NCBI GenBank assembly: GCA_001599355.1
Contig: BCGQ01000007.1
Coordinates: 66,620 to 130,619 of the forward strand
Source: Nakazawaea peltata
Lineage: Eukaryota; Ascomycota; Pichiomycetes; Alaninales; Pachysolenaceae
Direction of reading: 5' to 3'
DNA: 64,000 nt
Shown here: positions 49,063 to 58,004 of the stretch, one piece after another
Position numbering within the stretch: the stretch's first letter is position 1
How the letters are laid out: the number at the start of each line of letters is the position of its first letter
The notes under the pieces: model-generated
What the model saw: only the letters and a program-made list of their open reading frames with translations
Databases searched by the model: none
What the model was told of the DNA's origin: nothing
Program-made: the position numbers and the translations under genes

Positions 49063-49208
49063 AATTTTTAGAATTTCCTAATCGAGATATTTGGATTTGT
49101 TGCACGACTATAATGCATCTGAAATACAGATTTGATAGGGCTTCTAAAAGTGTCACCAAAAGTATGGAGAAGATAAAGCTCAGATAAGGCATCACACCAA
49201 CACTTCAA

Positions 49209-50204
49209 ATGTATATTCCAGGACTCCTTCAAACATTAATTGGCACATCTGGACTATTGAATAGTCTTCATGTCTCCGAAACTATTGTACTGCTCAATGA
49301 ACCTCTGAATAATCATCTCCAATCTAAAGCGATGAGTACCGAAGCAGTGAGACCTGTGGTGATATGGCATGGGATGGGAGATTCCTATAACTCCTCATCG
49401 ATGAATAGTATCCTCAGTCTAATAACAGATACTCGTCCGGATGTCCCTGTGTTCTCTGTATATATTGACTCCAATAATGACAATGATCTGCAACTGGGTT
49501 TAGTGGGTAATTTAACACAGCAAATGGAGCTTGTTTGTGACGAGTTAGAGAGTAATGGGATATCCCATTTCGATGCCATTGGGTTTTCTCAAGGTGGATT
49601 ATTTTTAAGATCATTATTACAGACTTGTGATCAGATCACTTACAACAATTTGATCACTTTTGGATCTCCCCACAATGGAGTCACCGATCTTCCTCTCTGT
49701 GATGAATACAATTGGGTATGCAAACAGAGGAATCTGCTTTTAAAAGCTCAAGTTTACAAACCAAGTATCCAAAGCAAGAGCATTCAAGCTCAATATTTCA
49801 GAGATATCGACAGATATGATGAGTATTTGGAGAAATCTCAATTCTTGGTGCATGTGAATAATGATAATTTTGTCAAAGGGGGTGTTAATGAGCAGTACAA
49901 ACAAAGATTGGTGGATCATTTGAAAGGAGCCTTTGTGATGGTTAAGTTCGATAAAGATACTACGTTAGTACCTAAAGAAAGTGCATGGTTCTTCGATATG
50001 GACACCCAATCGAGACAACCTATCCCCTTTCAATCCACCACTTCATACACTCATAATCTCATTGGGTTAAAAGATCTCCATACAAGAGGGCAAATAGTGT
50101 TTAAGAGTATTGACGGGGAGCATATGCGGATCGATGATGACTTTTTTGTTGAGATTGTGAAGAATTATACTGGGGGAGTGAATGAACCGAGCGGCACGAA
50201 GTGA
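49209..50204 (+). CDS. Palmitoyl-protein thioesterase (PPT1/CLN1 type)
   Basis: A lysosomal/vacuolar-type hydrolase that removes palmitate from S-acylated proteins during degradation. The 331-residue protein is an alpha/beta hydrolase: VRPVVIWHGMGDSYNS, the nucleophile motif GFSQGGLFLRSLL (Ser in GFSQG), LITFGSPHNGV, CNWVC-like EYNWVCKQRN, and IDGEHMRIDDDFF with the probable catalytic His. A moderately hydrophobic N-terminus (MYIPGLLQTLIG) may be a signal sequence but is weak. S. cerevisiae lacks the gene; S. pombe has it fused (Pdf1). An internal ATG before VRPVV (residue 42) would remove the signal region and is less likely. Confidence 0.93.
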   Translation: MYIPGLLQTLIGTSGLLNSLHVSETIVLLNEPLNNHLQSKAMSTEAVRPVVIWHGMGDSYNSSSMNSILSLITDTRPDVPVFSVYIDSNNDNDLQLGLVGNLTQQMELVCDELESNGISHFDAIGFSQGGLFLRSLLQTCDQITYNNLITFGSPHNGVTDLPLCDEYNWVCKQRNLLLKAQVYKPSIQSKSIQAQYFRDIDRYDEYLEKSQFLVHVNNDNFVKGGVNEQYKQRLVDHLKGAFVMVKFDKDTTLVPKESAWFFDMDTQSRQPIPFQSTTSYTHNLIGLKDLHTRGQIVFKSIDGEHMRIDDDFFVEIVKNYTGGVNEPSGTK

Positions 50205-50678
50205 ACGGAACTGAAAGTGATAATTAAATTTCCGATCGAATTGAATTATTATTTAATTGAAATTTAAAATATATTAAATATATGAGAAGGGTAGGTTAAT
50301 TATGGGGGTAATTAGAGATGAATAATGTAGATGAGCAGGGATATGGCAGGGGAAGTAGCTTCGCAGTTCGGTTGAGTAGCCCGATCGAGGCATTCAATGT
50401 ATTATGGATCGTGGGTATATTTCCAATTTTGTCTACCTACCACATGCCACCGTACCACCCACCTGCTCCCCCCTAACGCCTCTTCGTGATCTGCTTCGAG
50501 CCCCTTTTCCTTCACCTTCTCTTTCCTTTCCCTCGCCCTTAGACCATGCACCGCCCCTAACTTACCCCATTAAGCTTCACATTTTCCTAATTTAAACATC
50601 TTAAAGGGGCGGGATACAGAACAAAATAGGGGTAACTTAACGTGTTAAGCGCCGTGGACAGGGGTACAAGGTAAGTAA
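50205..50678. other. Intergenic stretch between thioesterase and acidic-protein genes
   Basis: About 470 bp. An AT-rich ATATTAAATATAT block near 50268-50284 probably serves 3' processing; a pyrimidine-rich tract (50440-50560) and GGGGCGGG near 50606 precede the acidic-protein gene. No gene. Confidence 0.5.
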
Positions 50679-52454
50679 ATGATGAGCGCTCTAACGATGG
50701 AAGAGTCTGAGAATGATATGATGATAGATGAGACTGTAGGTGATCACGTGAATGAGCATGAGAATGAGAACGAGAACGATGTCATGATGGAAAGTGGGTC
50801 TGAAGACGTGGAAGTGGAACAAGAGGATGATATTTTGGAGATTTATGAAGATGATGAGGAATTGGTGGATGTGGGGGATGGATTGGAGGAGACGAGGGGA
50901 AGTGGAGTGGAAGAGGAAGTGGAGGGAGTGATAGAGGAAGAGGGGGAAACAAAGGAGGGAGAGAAGGAGGGAGCAGAGGCGGAAGCTGAAGCTGAGGTCG
51001 AGGTAGTTCAAGAAATGGGGGCTCAAGAACCGGAAGAAGTAGAGGAAGAAGAAGTTCAAGAAGTTCAGGCAGAAGAACCTGAAGAAGAATTGTTGGATTT
51101 TGAAGAGGATGACGTGAGAAATTCATCAACAGTTGAAGAAAATGAGAATCAAATTGAAGAGGAAGACGAAGAGGACGCACAAAATGAAGAATTCGTAACA
51201 ACTGTAGAAGAAACAGGAAATGAGAATTTGTCTGGATTAGAGCCCCAGCAATTAGAAGTGATTGGAGTTGAGGATGAGAATGAAGAAGGGCCAGATTCCG
51301 CTAAAGAAGTAGATATAAATGAAGAATTACTTGAAGGAGTGGATGAATTGGATGAAGTGAATGAGCTGGAAGATCAGGAAGAACTCAATGAGGTGGACAG
51401 TGTACAAGAAACGGAAGTTTTTGAAGGGCCCTCTGGCCTGAATGAAGATAAAGATCAACTTCTAGATGAAATAGACTCAACTAAATTCGAAGATTCTATA
51501 ATTGAGCCACTTGATGAACATGAAGGTGAGTTGCTGGATGAGCCTGGAGTTGAAGCTGAAGCTGAAGCTGAACCTGAACCTGAGCCTGAAGCTGAACCTC
51601 TTGATGAGCCTGAAGCTGAGCCTCTGATCCAACCTGAGACCGTACTCAACGAGCCGGCCCAACCTCTTAATGAATATATAACCGAAGTCATCGAAGACCA
51701 TGATGATCTGGAAGAAATACTCGATGTCGATGAAACAAATAATGACACTATTGGAGAAGTGGGTTTTGTAACTGTCATGAATCTGGATGACGTTGCCGAA
51801 GATGGAAGTGAAGGAGATGAAGTAGATGATTCACATGCAGGATTTGTCACTATGATTGAAGCACCAGAAGAAGAAGAAGAAGAAGAAGAAGAAGAAACTG
51901 TCACCGTCAGTAATGGAAATCAAGACACCAAACTCATTCCTATCATATTAGAGACCAGTTCAAGCAGATGCTTTTTAGTTCCACCTCCGCAAATTATCGA
52001 TTCAGAACAACATATTGTTAGTGATGAAGAATTACTTCCAGTATTATTCAGAGATCGGGGCGAAACTTTTGTAAAAGATAGTTTAGACTCGTTCTTCCAT
52101 CTGATTCGTGAGAGTGAATTGCTCAGAGATGACTTCGATACCGATAATGAACTAGTTTTAACGGTAGAATCTTTGGATTTGAGTATATCTGAAGATAACT
52201 ACTATGCTAGTCAGATCACTTTACATGATTTAGTGGATTTGAAGAAGAAACATAACATTGGACTAGGGCTTAATACAGAGACAATCTTGGTATCTCAAAT
52301 AGATGAGCTTTCCTTAACTTTGAAGGTGTCGTGTCAGAAGAGATTCATCACTCAGTTCAATAAACTTAGCTCAATGGAACCTGAACGTGGATCATTAAAA
52401 AGAAGATTGGAAGAGGAGGATGATAAAGTGGTGAAAAAGATCAAGACCCCATAA
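50679..52454 (+). CDS. Highly acidic unknown protein with small C-terminal domain
   Basis: I do not recognise this 591-residue protein. Residues 1-415 are almost entirely Glu/Asp-rich low complexity, including EAEAEAEPEPEPEAEPLDEP and an unbroken Glu run from a GAA/GAAGAA repeat near 51870. The C-terminal part (about 420-570) is ordered-looking: CFLVPPPQIIDSEQHIVSDE, LDSFFHLIRESELLRDD, LTVESLDLSISEDNYYASQ, TLHDLVDLKKKHNIGLGL. It resembles small fungal domains of unknown function that follow acidic tails. A bipartite basic signal (LKRRLEEEDDKVVKKIK) at the end suggests nuclear entry, perhaps with histone-binding. Function is not claimed. Confidence 0.6.
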   Translation: MMSALTMEESENDMMIDETVGDHVNEHENENENDVMMESGSEDVEVEQEDDILEIYEDDEELVDVGDGLEETRGSGVEEEVEGVIEEEGETKEGEKEGAEAEAEAEVEVVQEMGAQEPEEVEEEEVQEVQAEEPEEELLDFEEDDVRNSSTVEENENQIEEEDEEDAQNEEFVTTVEETGNENLSGLEPQQLEVIGVEDENEEGPDSAKEVDINEELLEGVDELDEVNELEDQEELNEVDSVQETEVFEGPSGLNEDKDQLLDEIDSTKFEDSIIEPLDEHEGELLDEPGVEAEAEAEPEPEPEAEPLDEPEAEPLIQPETVLNEPAQPLNEYITEVIEDHDDLEEILDVDETNNDTIGEVGFVTVMNLDDVAEDGSEGDEVDDSHAGFVTMIEAPEEEEEEEEEETVTVSNGNQDTKLIPIILETSSSRCFLVPPPQIIDSEQHIVSDEELLPVLFRDRGETFVKDSLDSFFHLIRESELLRDDFDTDNELVLTVESLDLSISEDNYYASQITLHDLVDLKKKHNIGLGLNTETILVSQIDELSLTLKVSCQKRFITQFNKLSSMEPERGSLKRRLEEEDDKVVKKIKTP

Positions 52455-52619
52455 TAAATAGCATTGTATAATCAATAAATGAGACATCATTACCGAGATC
52501 ACAACATCGTTACACCACTAGAATTTTACAGTAGATCATTACACTAGATCTCTACTAACTACAAACCATCTAAACCGTATATGTATGGATTTTTGTTATT
52601 TATTAAATGGTGGAAGTAT

Positions 52620-53282
52620 TTAGGCAGTAGTGGCAACAGCATCTTCAGAAGCCTTCTCGATTTCTTCACCGGTCTCGGTCAAGATCAATTCGATGTGACA
52701 TGGAGAAGATTGGTAAGCGTTAATTCTACCGTGAGCTCTGTAAGTTCTTCTTCTTTGCTTTGGAGCTTGGTTAACTTGGATGTGAGAAACTACCAACTTG
52801 GAGGTGTCTAATCCCTTAGCCTATAAAATAGTTAGTATCAAAGTAATGAGAGTGGGGATGAAAAATGAGTGACAAGAATATTAAAGCCCACATCTGAAGG
52901 GATTGGAATTTCCAGGACCAATAAAACATGAAAACTATAACTTCTATCACACTTTGAATATAATAATACTTACGTCAGCGTTAGCCTCAGCATTCTTCAA
53001 CAAGTCTTGGATGAACTTGACAGACTTAGCTGGCCATCTAGCCTTGGTGACACCGAATTCTTTACCTTGAGCGGTTCTACCAATAGAACTGTTGAAACGT
53101 CTGAATGGAATAGCTCTCTCGTGCTTGGAAACTTGGGTCAAGTATTGTTGAGCCTTCTTCAAGTTCCAGCCGTTGATGGCTTGAGCGGTTTCTCTGGTGT
53201 TCTTGAAGGAAACACGCAAGTAGGAGCCTCTGGCGGAAGCTGATCTAGCTGGGTTGGATGGAGTAGCAGCGTATCTAGCCAT
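52620..53282 (-). CDS. RPL17: 60S ribosomal protein L17 (uL22), spliced
   Basis: uL22 lines the polypeptide exit tunnel of the 60S subunit. Exon 1 is 53282-52974 (103 codons) and exon 2 is 52820-52620. Joining NAEANAD to [13 protein letters not shown] restores the family sequence exactly at the junction. Conserved parts: [73 protein letters not shown] and [12 protein letters not shown]. The spliced protein has 169 residues against 184 in S. cerevisiae: the usual basic C-terminal tail is missing and the protein ends [15 protein letters not shown]. Codon use is strongly biased, as for a highly expressed gene, with no CTG seen. Confidence 0.96.
52821..52973 (-). other. RPL17: Spliceosomal intron of RPL17 (153 nt)
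   Basis: On the minus strand the donor is GTAAGT (52973-52968), the branch point TACTAAC (52837-52831) and the acceptor TATAG ending at 52821. Ten nucleotides separate branch-point heptamer and exon. Confidence 0.95.
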
Positions 53283-53679
53283 TTCTAATTCAATATACTT
53301 AGTCTATATTAAACTATTAAACAATTAGATTAATATAAAAATAAAGTATCTGGAAAATTTTTTGCAAAAAGTCAAAGGTGAAGAAAGGGAAAAAAATTTT
53401 TCGCCCACAGTAATTAGGAGGAAGGGTCGTGTGGTTGAGGAGAAGATTCTGGTGAGCAAGTTACGAGGATTTGTGGGTTTGGTGCGCGGATCCTAATTGG
53501 GAAAGACGGGGATGAAATTTAGCCCTATGTGTGATCACGTGAATTGTTGCGAATCTGTAACCCTAAAAAGTGGCTTCGATTTCCGATCTCTTTTGGTGTC
53601 ATGATGTCTGTCCGCAATTATTTAGGGACGTCTGCGTTATAGTTCAGATGGCGTCCTATCTTAGTGGTATAGATAAGCA
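53283..53679. other. Divergent promoter region RPL17 / ATG27
   Basis: About 400 bp. Next to RPL17 the sequence is AT-rich with an AAAAATTTTT block (53393-53401). A TCACGTGA and an AACCCTAA (listed separately) lie toward ATG27. No gene. Confidence 0.55.
53535..53566. promoter_or_regulatory. Cbf1-like and Tbf1-like sites in the RPL17 promoter
   Basis: TCACGTGA (53535-53542), a palindromic E-box as bound by Cbf1, is followed 16 bp later by AACCCTAA (53559-53566), the Tbf1 core. They lie about 255-285 bp upstream of RPL17 and 115-145 bp before ATG27. In Candida albicans ribosomal-protein genes use Tbf1 with Cbf1; binding here is inferred. Confidence 0.5.
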
Positions 53680-54495
53680 ATGCGGTTGAATACGTTACTC
53701 GGTGCCGCAGCCCTGTTGGCTAGCGGTGTTTATGGTATTGATGTTGGCAATTCGGTATTGAGCGGGTATAAATTAGGCGATCTTGTGGGATTGCATACGG
53801 TTTCTCTCTACAAGGAGACACCGCCTTCGGTGTCAAATCTTACGTTTTATTTGAACATAAACAAGGACAAGAAACCAAATAAGGATGTGGGTGTTGAACA
53901 TTGTCCTGAGAATTCTCAAATCTGTGGATTGAACCGTCTTTCGTTGCCGGGAAAGGAAGACCTTGTCACTGAGATAATATCGTTCCCTAATTCCATGAAG
54001 ATGAAAGTGGAGGAAGATGATGAAAAGAAGAGTGTTAGTGTAGTATTGAGAGGGGCCAATTGGGGTCAGAAATCCATTGACCTGAAGGTCACATTTGTTT
54101 GTGAGTCTGAAGATTCAGGTTTAGAGTTGGGCAGTTGGGATGAGCAGACTTTGGAATTGAAATGGCTGACTCCTCTGCTGTGCAAAGGTGAATCAAAAGG
54201 TGGTGATAAGAAGAAAGAAAAAGAACCAAAAGAACCTGAAAAGGGTGGAGATAATGGAGAAGATACATCTCATTGGGGCTGGTTCACATGGCTTTTCATT
54301 TTCATGGTGATTATCTTTGCGGCTCATATCATCTTCAACCTGTGGATGAACGCTAATAACGGAGGTGGAGGAGAATTCATGACCGAATTAACAGACTCAC
54401 TCATCGATGTACTTCATAGACTCCCAAGTTTCTTAAAAGAGATCTGGGGTAAGATCTTCGGTGTCGCTGACAGAGGTGGCTACAGTGCAGTTTAA
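53680..54495 (+). CDS. ATG27: Autophagy membrane protein Atg27
   Basis: Atg27 is a type I membrane protein that cycles between Golgi, endosomes, vacuole and Atg9 reservoirs. The 271 residues equal the S. cerevisiae length. A signal peptide (residues 1-19) precedes a luminal mannose-6-phosphate-receptor-like domain containing the Cys pairs HCPENSQICG and VTFVCESED/LLCKGE. A Lys/Glu-rich linker leads to the membrane helix (about 203-225, GWFTWLFIFMVIIFAAHIIF). The cytosolic tail ends GGYSAV; the terminal YSAV is the known vacuole-sorting tyrosine motif. It is divergent from RPL17 and convergent with PFD1 (26 bp apart). Confidence 0.95.
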   Translation: MRLNTLLGAAALLASGVYGIDVGNSVLSGYKLGDLVGLHTVSLYKETPPSVSNLTFYLNINKDKKPNKDVGVEHCPENSQICGLNRLSLPGKEDLVTEIISFPNSMKMKVEEDDEKKSVSVVLRGANWGQKSIDLKVTFVCESEDSGLELGSWDEQTLELKWLTPLLCKGESKGGDKKKEKEPKEPEKGGDNGEDTSHWGWFTWLFIFMVIIFAAHIIFNLWMNANNGGGGEFMTELTDSLIDVLHRLPSFLKEIWGKIFGVADRGGYSAV

Positions 54496-54521
54496 CGGAT
54501 ATATACATATAAATTTCAAAG

Positions 54522-55009
54522 CTATTTCATGTACTTCTTCATATTGTCGAAAGTGACATTCAAAGATGTTTCCAAGTAATCTTTTTTCTTTTTCAAACCT
54601 GAGATTTGTTCTTGACTTGTTTGGTTCTCTTGTTCCAATTGGCTTATGTAATCTTTAGTAGAAGTTTTCAAGAACAGTTTACCACAACCTTGATAAATGT
54701 TAGAGCCTTGATTCAGTTCGATTTCTTTGGATATCAGTTCGTTAATTTTGAGATTTGTTAATGAACGTTGTAATTGGATGTCGGTCATTGACAATTCGGC
54801 TTTCTGGCGCTGTAATTGGCCGTCCATTTCGAGTAATGTCTGTAGGTTAGTATTGCTGAGGGATGAGGGGTTGGGGTGAAGGATCGAGGGCGAAGCTCAA
54901 CGCGTTAAATTTGGGTTACAGCGGTAGCGAGACAAGCTACTTCTGTCTATCGTATCGTCCAAGTTCATGCCACACTTACTTTCCTCAAAGCTTCTTCTGG
55001 GATCGACAT
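54522..55009 (-). CDS. PFD1: Prefoldin subunit 1 (spliced, two exons)
   Basis: Pfd1 is a beta-type subunit of hexameric prefoldin, which passes actin and tubulin to the CCT chaperonin. Exon 1 is 55009-54980 (ten codons, MSIPEEALRK) and exon 2 is 54839-54522, giving 115 residues. Exon 2 contains a coiled coil (EMDGQLQRQKAELSMTDIQL), the beta-hairpin core NIYQGCGKLFLKTSTKDYI (family: MYEGVGRMFIL) and a second coiled coil ending KKKKDYLETSLNVTFDNMKK. An ATG at 54827 inside exon 2 would truncate the first helix; the spliced form is preferred. Confidence 0.93.
54840..54979 (-). other. PFD1: Spliceosomal intron of PFD1 (140 nt)
   Basis: Minus-strand donor GTAAGTG begins at 54979, the branch point TACTAAC is at 54852-54846 and the acceptor CTACAG ends at 54840. 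Only 6 nt lie between the heptamer and the exon. Confidence 0.93.
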
Positions 55010-55774
55010 GATGGGATTAGATGGTGATATTAGTGATGCTTTCTATCTTCGGTGGGTGTGTTAGTTATAGATTTGATCGTTGAGATGTAAGGAGATTGAG
55101 AGTATTTGTAGACTGCTCTTTTTGTTAGGTGCGCGGTGAGGTTAGGCAGCTTAGAGGAAGAAGAGGAGGGCAGAATAGTAGCGAAGAGAAGCCTAAGGGC
55201 ACAGCGCAGAAGGGCAGCGCAGCAGGAAAGCGCAGTAAGTGTTTTCTCTTCTAAGCATAGGGATAGGGGTTAAGAAGGGGAGAGAAGAAGTAGTGTAGAG
55301 GTATCTTAGTAGCACGTTAGTAGCAGATCATGGCACCTCAGTACTCAAGCTTAGATTATGTGAAATCTCTCAGGAAGTGTTGTAGCTAGCCAATAGATCA
55401 CTAGTCACTTAAATAACAACCCCTCACTAGCACCCCCCCTCCTTCACTACCTCCCTTCCTCTCTTTCTGCCTTCCTCTCCCTCCTCCTCTGCCCCTCTAA
55501 CTCTATAAAACTCTTCCCATTTCCCCTGTAACCACGCACTACACTAAGTTTTTCCTCTCCAGTTCCCTGCCCACACACTAAAATTATGCCAACTCTTTCC
55601 TAACTCTTTTCTTCCTCTCTCACTCTTTCTCTCTCCTAACTCTTTTCTTAAGTTTCGCTCACTCTTTACAACCGCGCTCTATTTCTGTCCAACCGCGCTC
55701 TATTTTTGTCCAGCCCAAAATCTATTTAAAACTACTCCAAACACCTGGCACCCTTTGATCACAACACCCCAACA
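55010..55774. other. 765-bp divergent promoter region PFD1 / mannosyltransferase
   Basis: The left part (55130-55260) is purine-rich with GCAG/GCGCAG repeats; the right part (55430-55720) is strongly pyrimidine-rich, with repeated TCCTAACTCTTTTCTT and a 21-bp tandem repeat. No gene is recognised. Confidence 0.5.
55670..55711. repeat. 21-bp tandem repeat, two copies
   Basis: AACCGCGCTCTATTT(C/T)TGTCC occurs twice head to tail at 55670-55690 and 55691-55711, with one difference, 60-100 bp before the mannosyltransferase ATG. It could be a duplicated regulatory site. Confidence 0.8.
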
Positions 55775-57064
55775 ATGGACTCCAAAAGATTGAGACCACG
55801 AACCTCATCAACCTTACCTGTCCCAGTCAACTTCAAAGAGTTACGTGGCACAAGTAGGCGTTCCATCTTACTTGTCATCGTCTCCCTCTTAATATTAAAC
55901 GTGTTTACTTCCAAATACCTTTCATTCCAGGTGGTACCATTTTTAGATCATGGAGTTCATCAGTCATCGGTGTCGAAGCTCCTTTCGAGTGATATGAAAT
56001 ACCCACTGCCAGAACATGGATTGTATCGTAACGAGATCGGCGTCTCGTCTCCATTGATCTTCCCAAGTGTCGATCATGCTCCTTTGTTAAGAGAGTTAGG
56101 AGTCGATAATTTATTCAAGGTGAAGATTGATCCGAAGACTCTGACTAAATTCTTGGCCTTCGATGACGATGAAGAGACTATGGCTGGAAATGAAATCAAA
56201 GAATCATCTCTTCAAGAAGACACTAACCCATTGAACAAACTGAAGAAGAATTTCCAAACCCATAGTAAAAAAGTATTCAAAGGTTCACGTAGTCCCGAGT
56301 TAATTATTGTCACAGGATTAGATTTCGAGAAATATGAGTCCAGTTATTTACTGAAAGTGGCGCAAAATAGAGTAGATTACCTGCAAAAGCAAGGTTTCGG
56401 TGTGTATATCCGTTGGATTCAAGAATTTGCCCCATTATTGGAAGACTACCAAAAGCTGGACCAAGATAAGAAATGGATTAAATTGTTTTTGATGAGACTG
56501 GCTATTCATCTGTTCCCAGATCTGAAATATTTCTGGTATTTAGATCAAGATGCCTTGATTATGAATCATGATATCGATATTATCACTTATATGTTGACCC
56601 CAGATCTGTTGGATCCAATTATCATTAAAGAACAGTCGATTATTCCACCAAATGGGTTGATTAAAACTTATAAAACTACAACTTCCGAAGATGTTCGTTT
56701 AATCATTACACAATCTGACACTAAACTTGAGACTTCTTCATTTGTTTTAATTAATGATATTTATGGTAAAAGTTTACTTGAGTTTTGGCTGAATCCATTG
56801 TTCAGAAAGTATCCAAACTTCCCCAACAAGGATGAAAATGCCATCACTCACATTTTACAATGGCATCCAGTCTTGCTTAGTAAGACTCTGATCGTTCCTA
56901 TTAGAACAATGAACTCTATTCATTCTGCTCTTGAAGTTGCTAATAAGAACGATAAGTTGCATTACCAACCGGGTGATTTGGTGTCGAGTTTCAAAGGTTG
57001 TGATGAACAGAAGAACTGTGACGAGATTCTTAACGGCTACTGGACTCTTTTAAAGAAGAATTAA
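55775..57064 (+). CDS. Alpha-1,6-mannosyltransferase, Mnn10/Mnn11-like (GT34)
   Basis: A Golgi mannan-polymerase (M-Pol II) type subunit that elongates the alpha-1,6 mannan backbone. The 429-residue protein is nearest in length to Mnn11 (422). It has a short cytosolic N-terminus, a signal anchor near residues 29-47 (RSILLVIVSLLILNVF) and a luminal GT34 domain: ELIIVTGLDFEKY, IKLFLMR-x-AIH-x-FPD-x-KYFWYLDQDALIMN containing the DxD metal site, TSSFVLINDIYGKSLLEFW and FKGCDEQKNC. Three CTG codons (residues 242, 246 and 250) fill the x positions; residue 250 is Ala in the family's PxAx-W-LD motif. Confidence 0.9.
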   Translation: MDSKRLRPRTSSTLPVPVNFKELRGTSRRSILLVIVSLLILNVFTSKYLSFQVVPFLDHGVHQSSVSKLLSSDMKYPLPEHGLYRNEIGVSSPLIFPSVDHAPLLRELGVDNLFKVKIDPKTLTKFLAFDDDEETMAGNEIKESSLQEDTNPLNKLKKNFQTHSKKVFKGSRSPELIIVTGLDFEKYESSYLLKVAQNRVDYLQKQGFGVYIRWIQEFAPLLEDYQKLDQDKKWIKLFLMRLAIHLFPDLKYFWYLDQDALIMNHDIDIITYMLTPDLLDPIIIKEQSIIPPNGLIKTYKTTTSEDVRLIITQSDTKLETSSFVLINDIYGKSLLEFWLNPLFRKYPNFPNKDENAITHILQWHPVLLSKTLIVPIRTMNSIHSALEVANKNDKLHYQPGDLVSSFKGCDEQKNCDEILNGYWTLLKKN

Positions 57065-57095
57065 TAAATTTTACATAGCTTTGTCTGTCTGTAAT

Positions 57096-58004
57096 TCATT
57101 CTCCAATCCTCTCCTCTAATACTTTCAATGCCACTTGTCTTCTTCTTTCCAGTACGTCACTTGTATGAGAAGTTGGTAAGATGGAATTACTCAGAGATGA
57201 AGTCTCAGGGACCAAATTGAGAATCTTCAGTACTAATCCGAGCGCATTGAACACTGGAGCCAATGCTGGTTTAAGTAAATCTGGGAAGAATGATAAAAAT
57301 TCAAACGTTGGTGACAAATCGGCCTGTTGAATAAAACGAAGATAATACCAACTTACTAACCATGAATTGGAGATAGGTAAGAATGGTGTCAAAGATCTGG
57401 TGATCAACGAGAGCAAGATACTGGCAATATATACGATGAAGGGTAAATGTTTCAGACGAATACTTGTATATTTGACTTCCAGCTCTGGTTTTAATTGTTT
57501 CAATACCACCAAGAAAGGCATCAGAAGTGATAATAATCCATGATCAATTGGGCTTTGTAAAACGGCTTTGTCATGGAATATCAGAATGGCAAACACAATG
57601 TAATTCAATACGGTGACAATGTTGGTGGTGACACTAACAAAAAGTAAGAACCGAGTCACCTCATTCCTATACAGTTCATGTTGCAGTTGCATCGAGAAGA
57701 AAGAAGAGCTGTCCCAATTGCGGCTGAGAAAATCCAATCCATAGTAAAATGATATTGTTGAGATGAGGAATTTGAAGATATTGGTCTCGACAAACGTTGA
57801 AGTTAAGAGTGTCCATGGATGATAAAGTGTTTTGTTTGGTATCAATTGAACCAATGGGACTCGAATGAAGTGCCATTCTGACATCGGGACACCAGATACG
57901 AATTTGCTGACCAAGACGGCACCACTCAATAAGATTGTGGCGCCTAAGTAGACTTGGACTAACAAGGAGGTATTGATTTTGTTGAGGGTAAGAATAGCTG
58001 GCAT
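57096..58004 (-). CDS. TMEM115-like Golgi membrane protein (YOL107W family)
   Basis: A 302-residue multi-pass protein of the DUF1751/TMEM115 group, rhomboid-like Golgi proteins linked to retrograde transport and glycosylation. Hydrophobic segments lie near residues 12-32, 70-90, 115-145, 150-170 and 185-205. Characteristic sequence: LIPNKTLYHPWTLLTSTFVE (family: P.....yPWTl.ts.f.e.n) and SWLVSWYYLRFIQ. No rhomboid catalytic Ser/His pair is apparent. The C-terminal tail is cytosolic and ends with a charged helix (LERRRQVALKVLEERIGE). It is convergent with the mannosyltransferase, only 31 bp away. Confidence 0.88.
   Translation of the reverse strand: MPAILTLNKINTSLLVQVYLGATILLSGAVLVSKFVSGVPMSEWHFIRVPLVQLIPNKTLYHPWTLLTSTFVETNIFKFLISTISFYYGLDFLSRNWDSSSFFSMQLQHELYRNEVTRFLLFVSVTTNIVTVLNYIVFAILIFHDKAVLQSPIDHGLLSLLMPFLVVLKQLKPELEVKYTSIRLKHLPFIVYIASILLSLITRSLTPFLPISNSWLVSWYYLRFIQQADLSPTFEFLSFFPDLLKPALAPVFNALGLVLKILNLVPETSSLSNSILPTSHTSDVLERRRQVALKVLEERIGE

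Noticed and set aside
50671-50676. GTAAGT just before the acidic-protein ATG as a splice donor
   Set aside because: Using it would place the only plausible start codon inside an intron, and the long frame needs no splicing.
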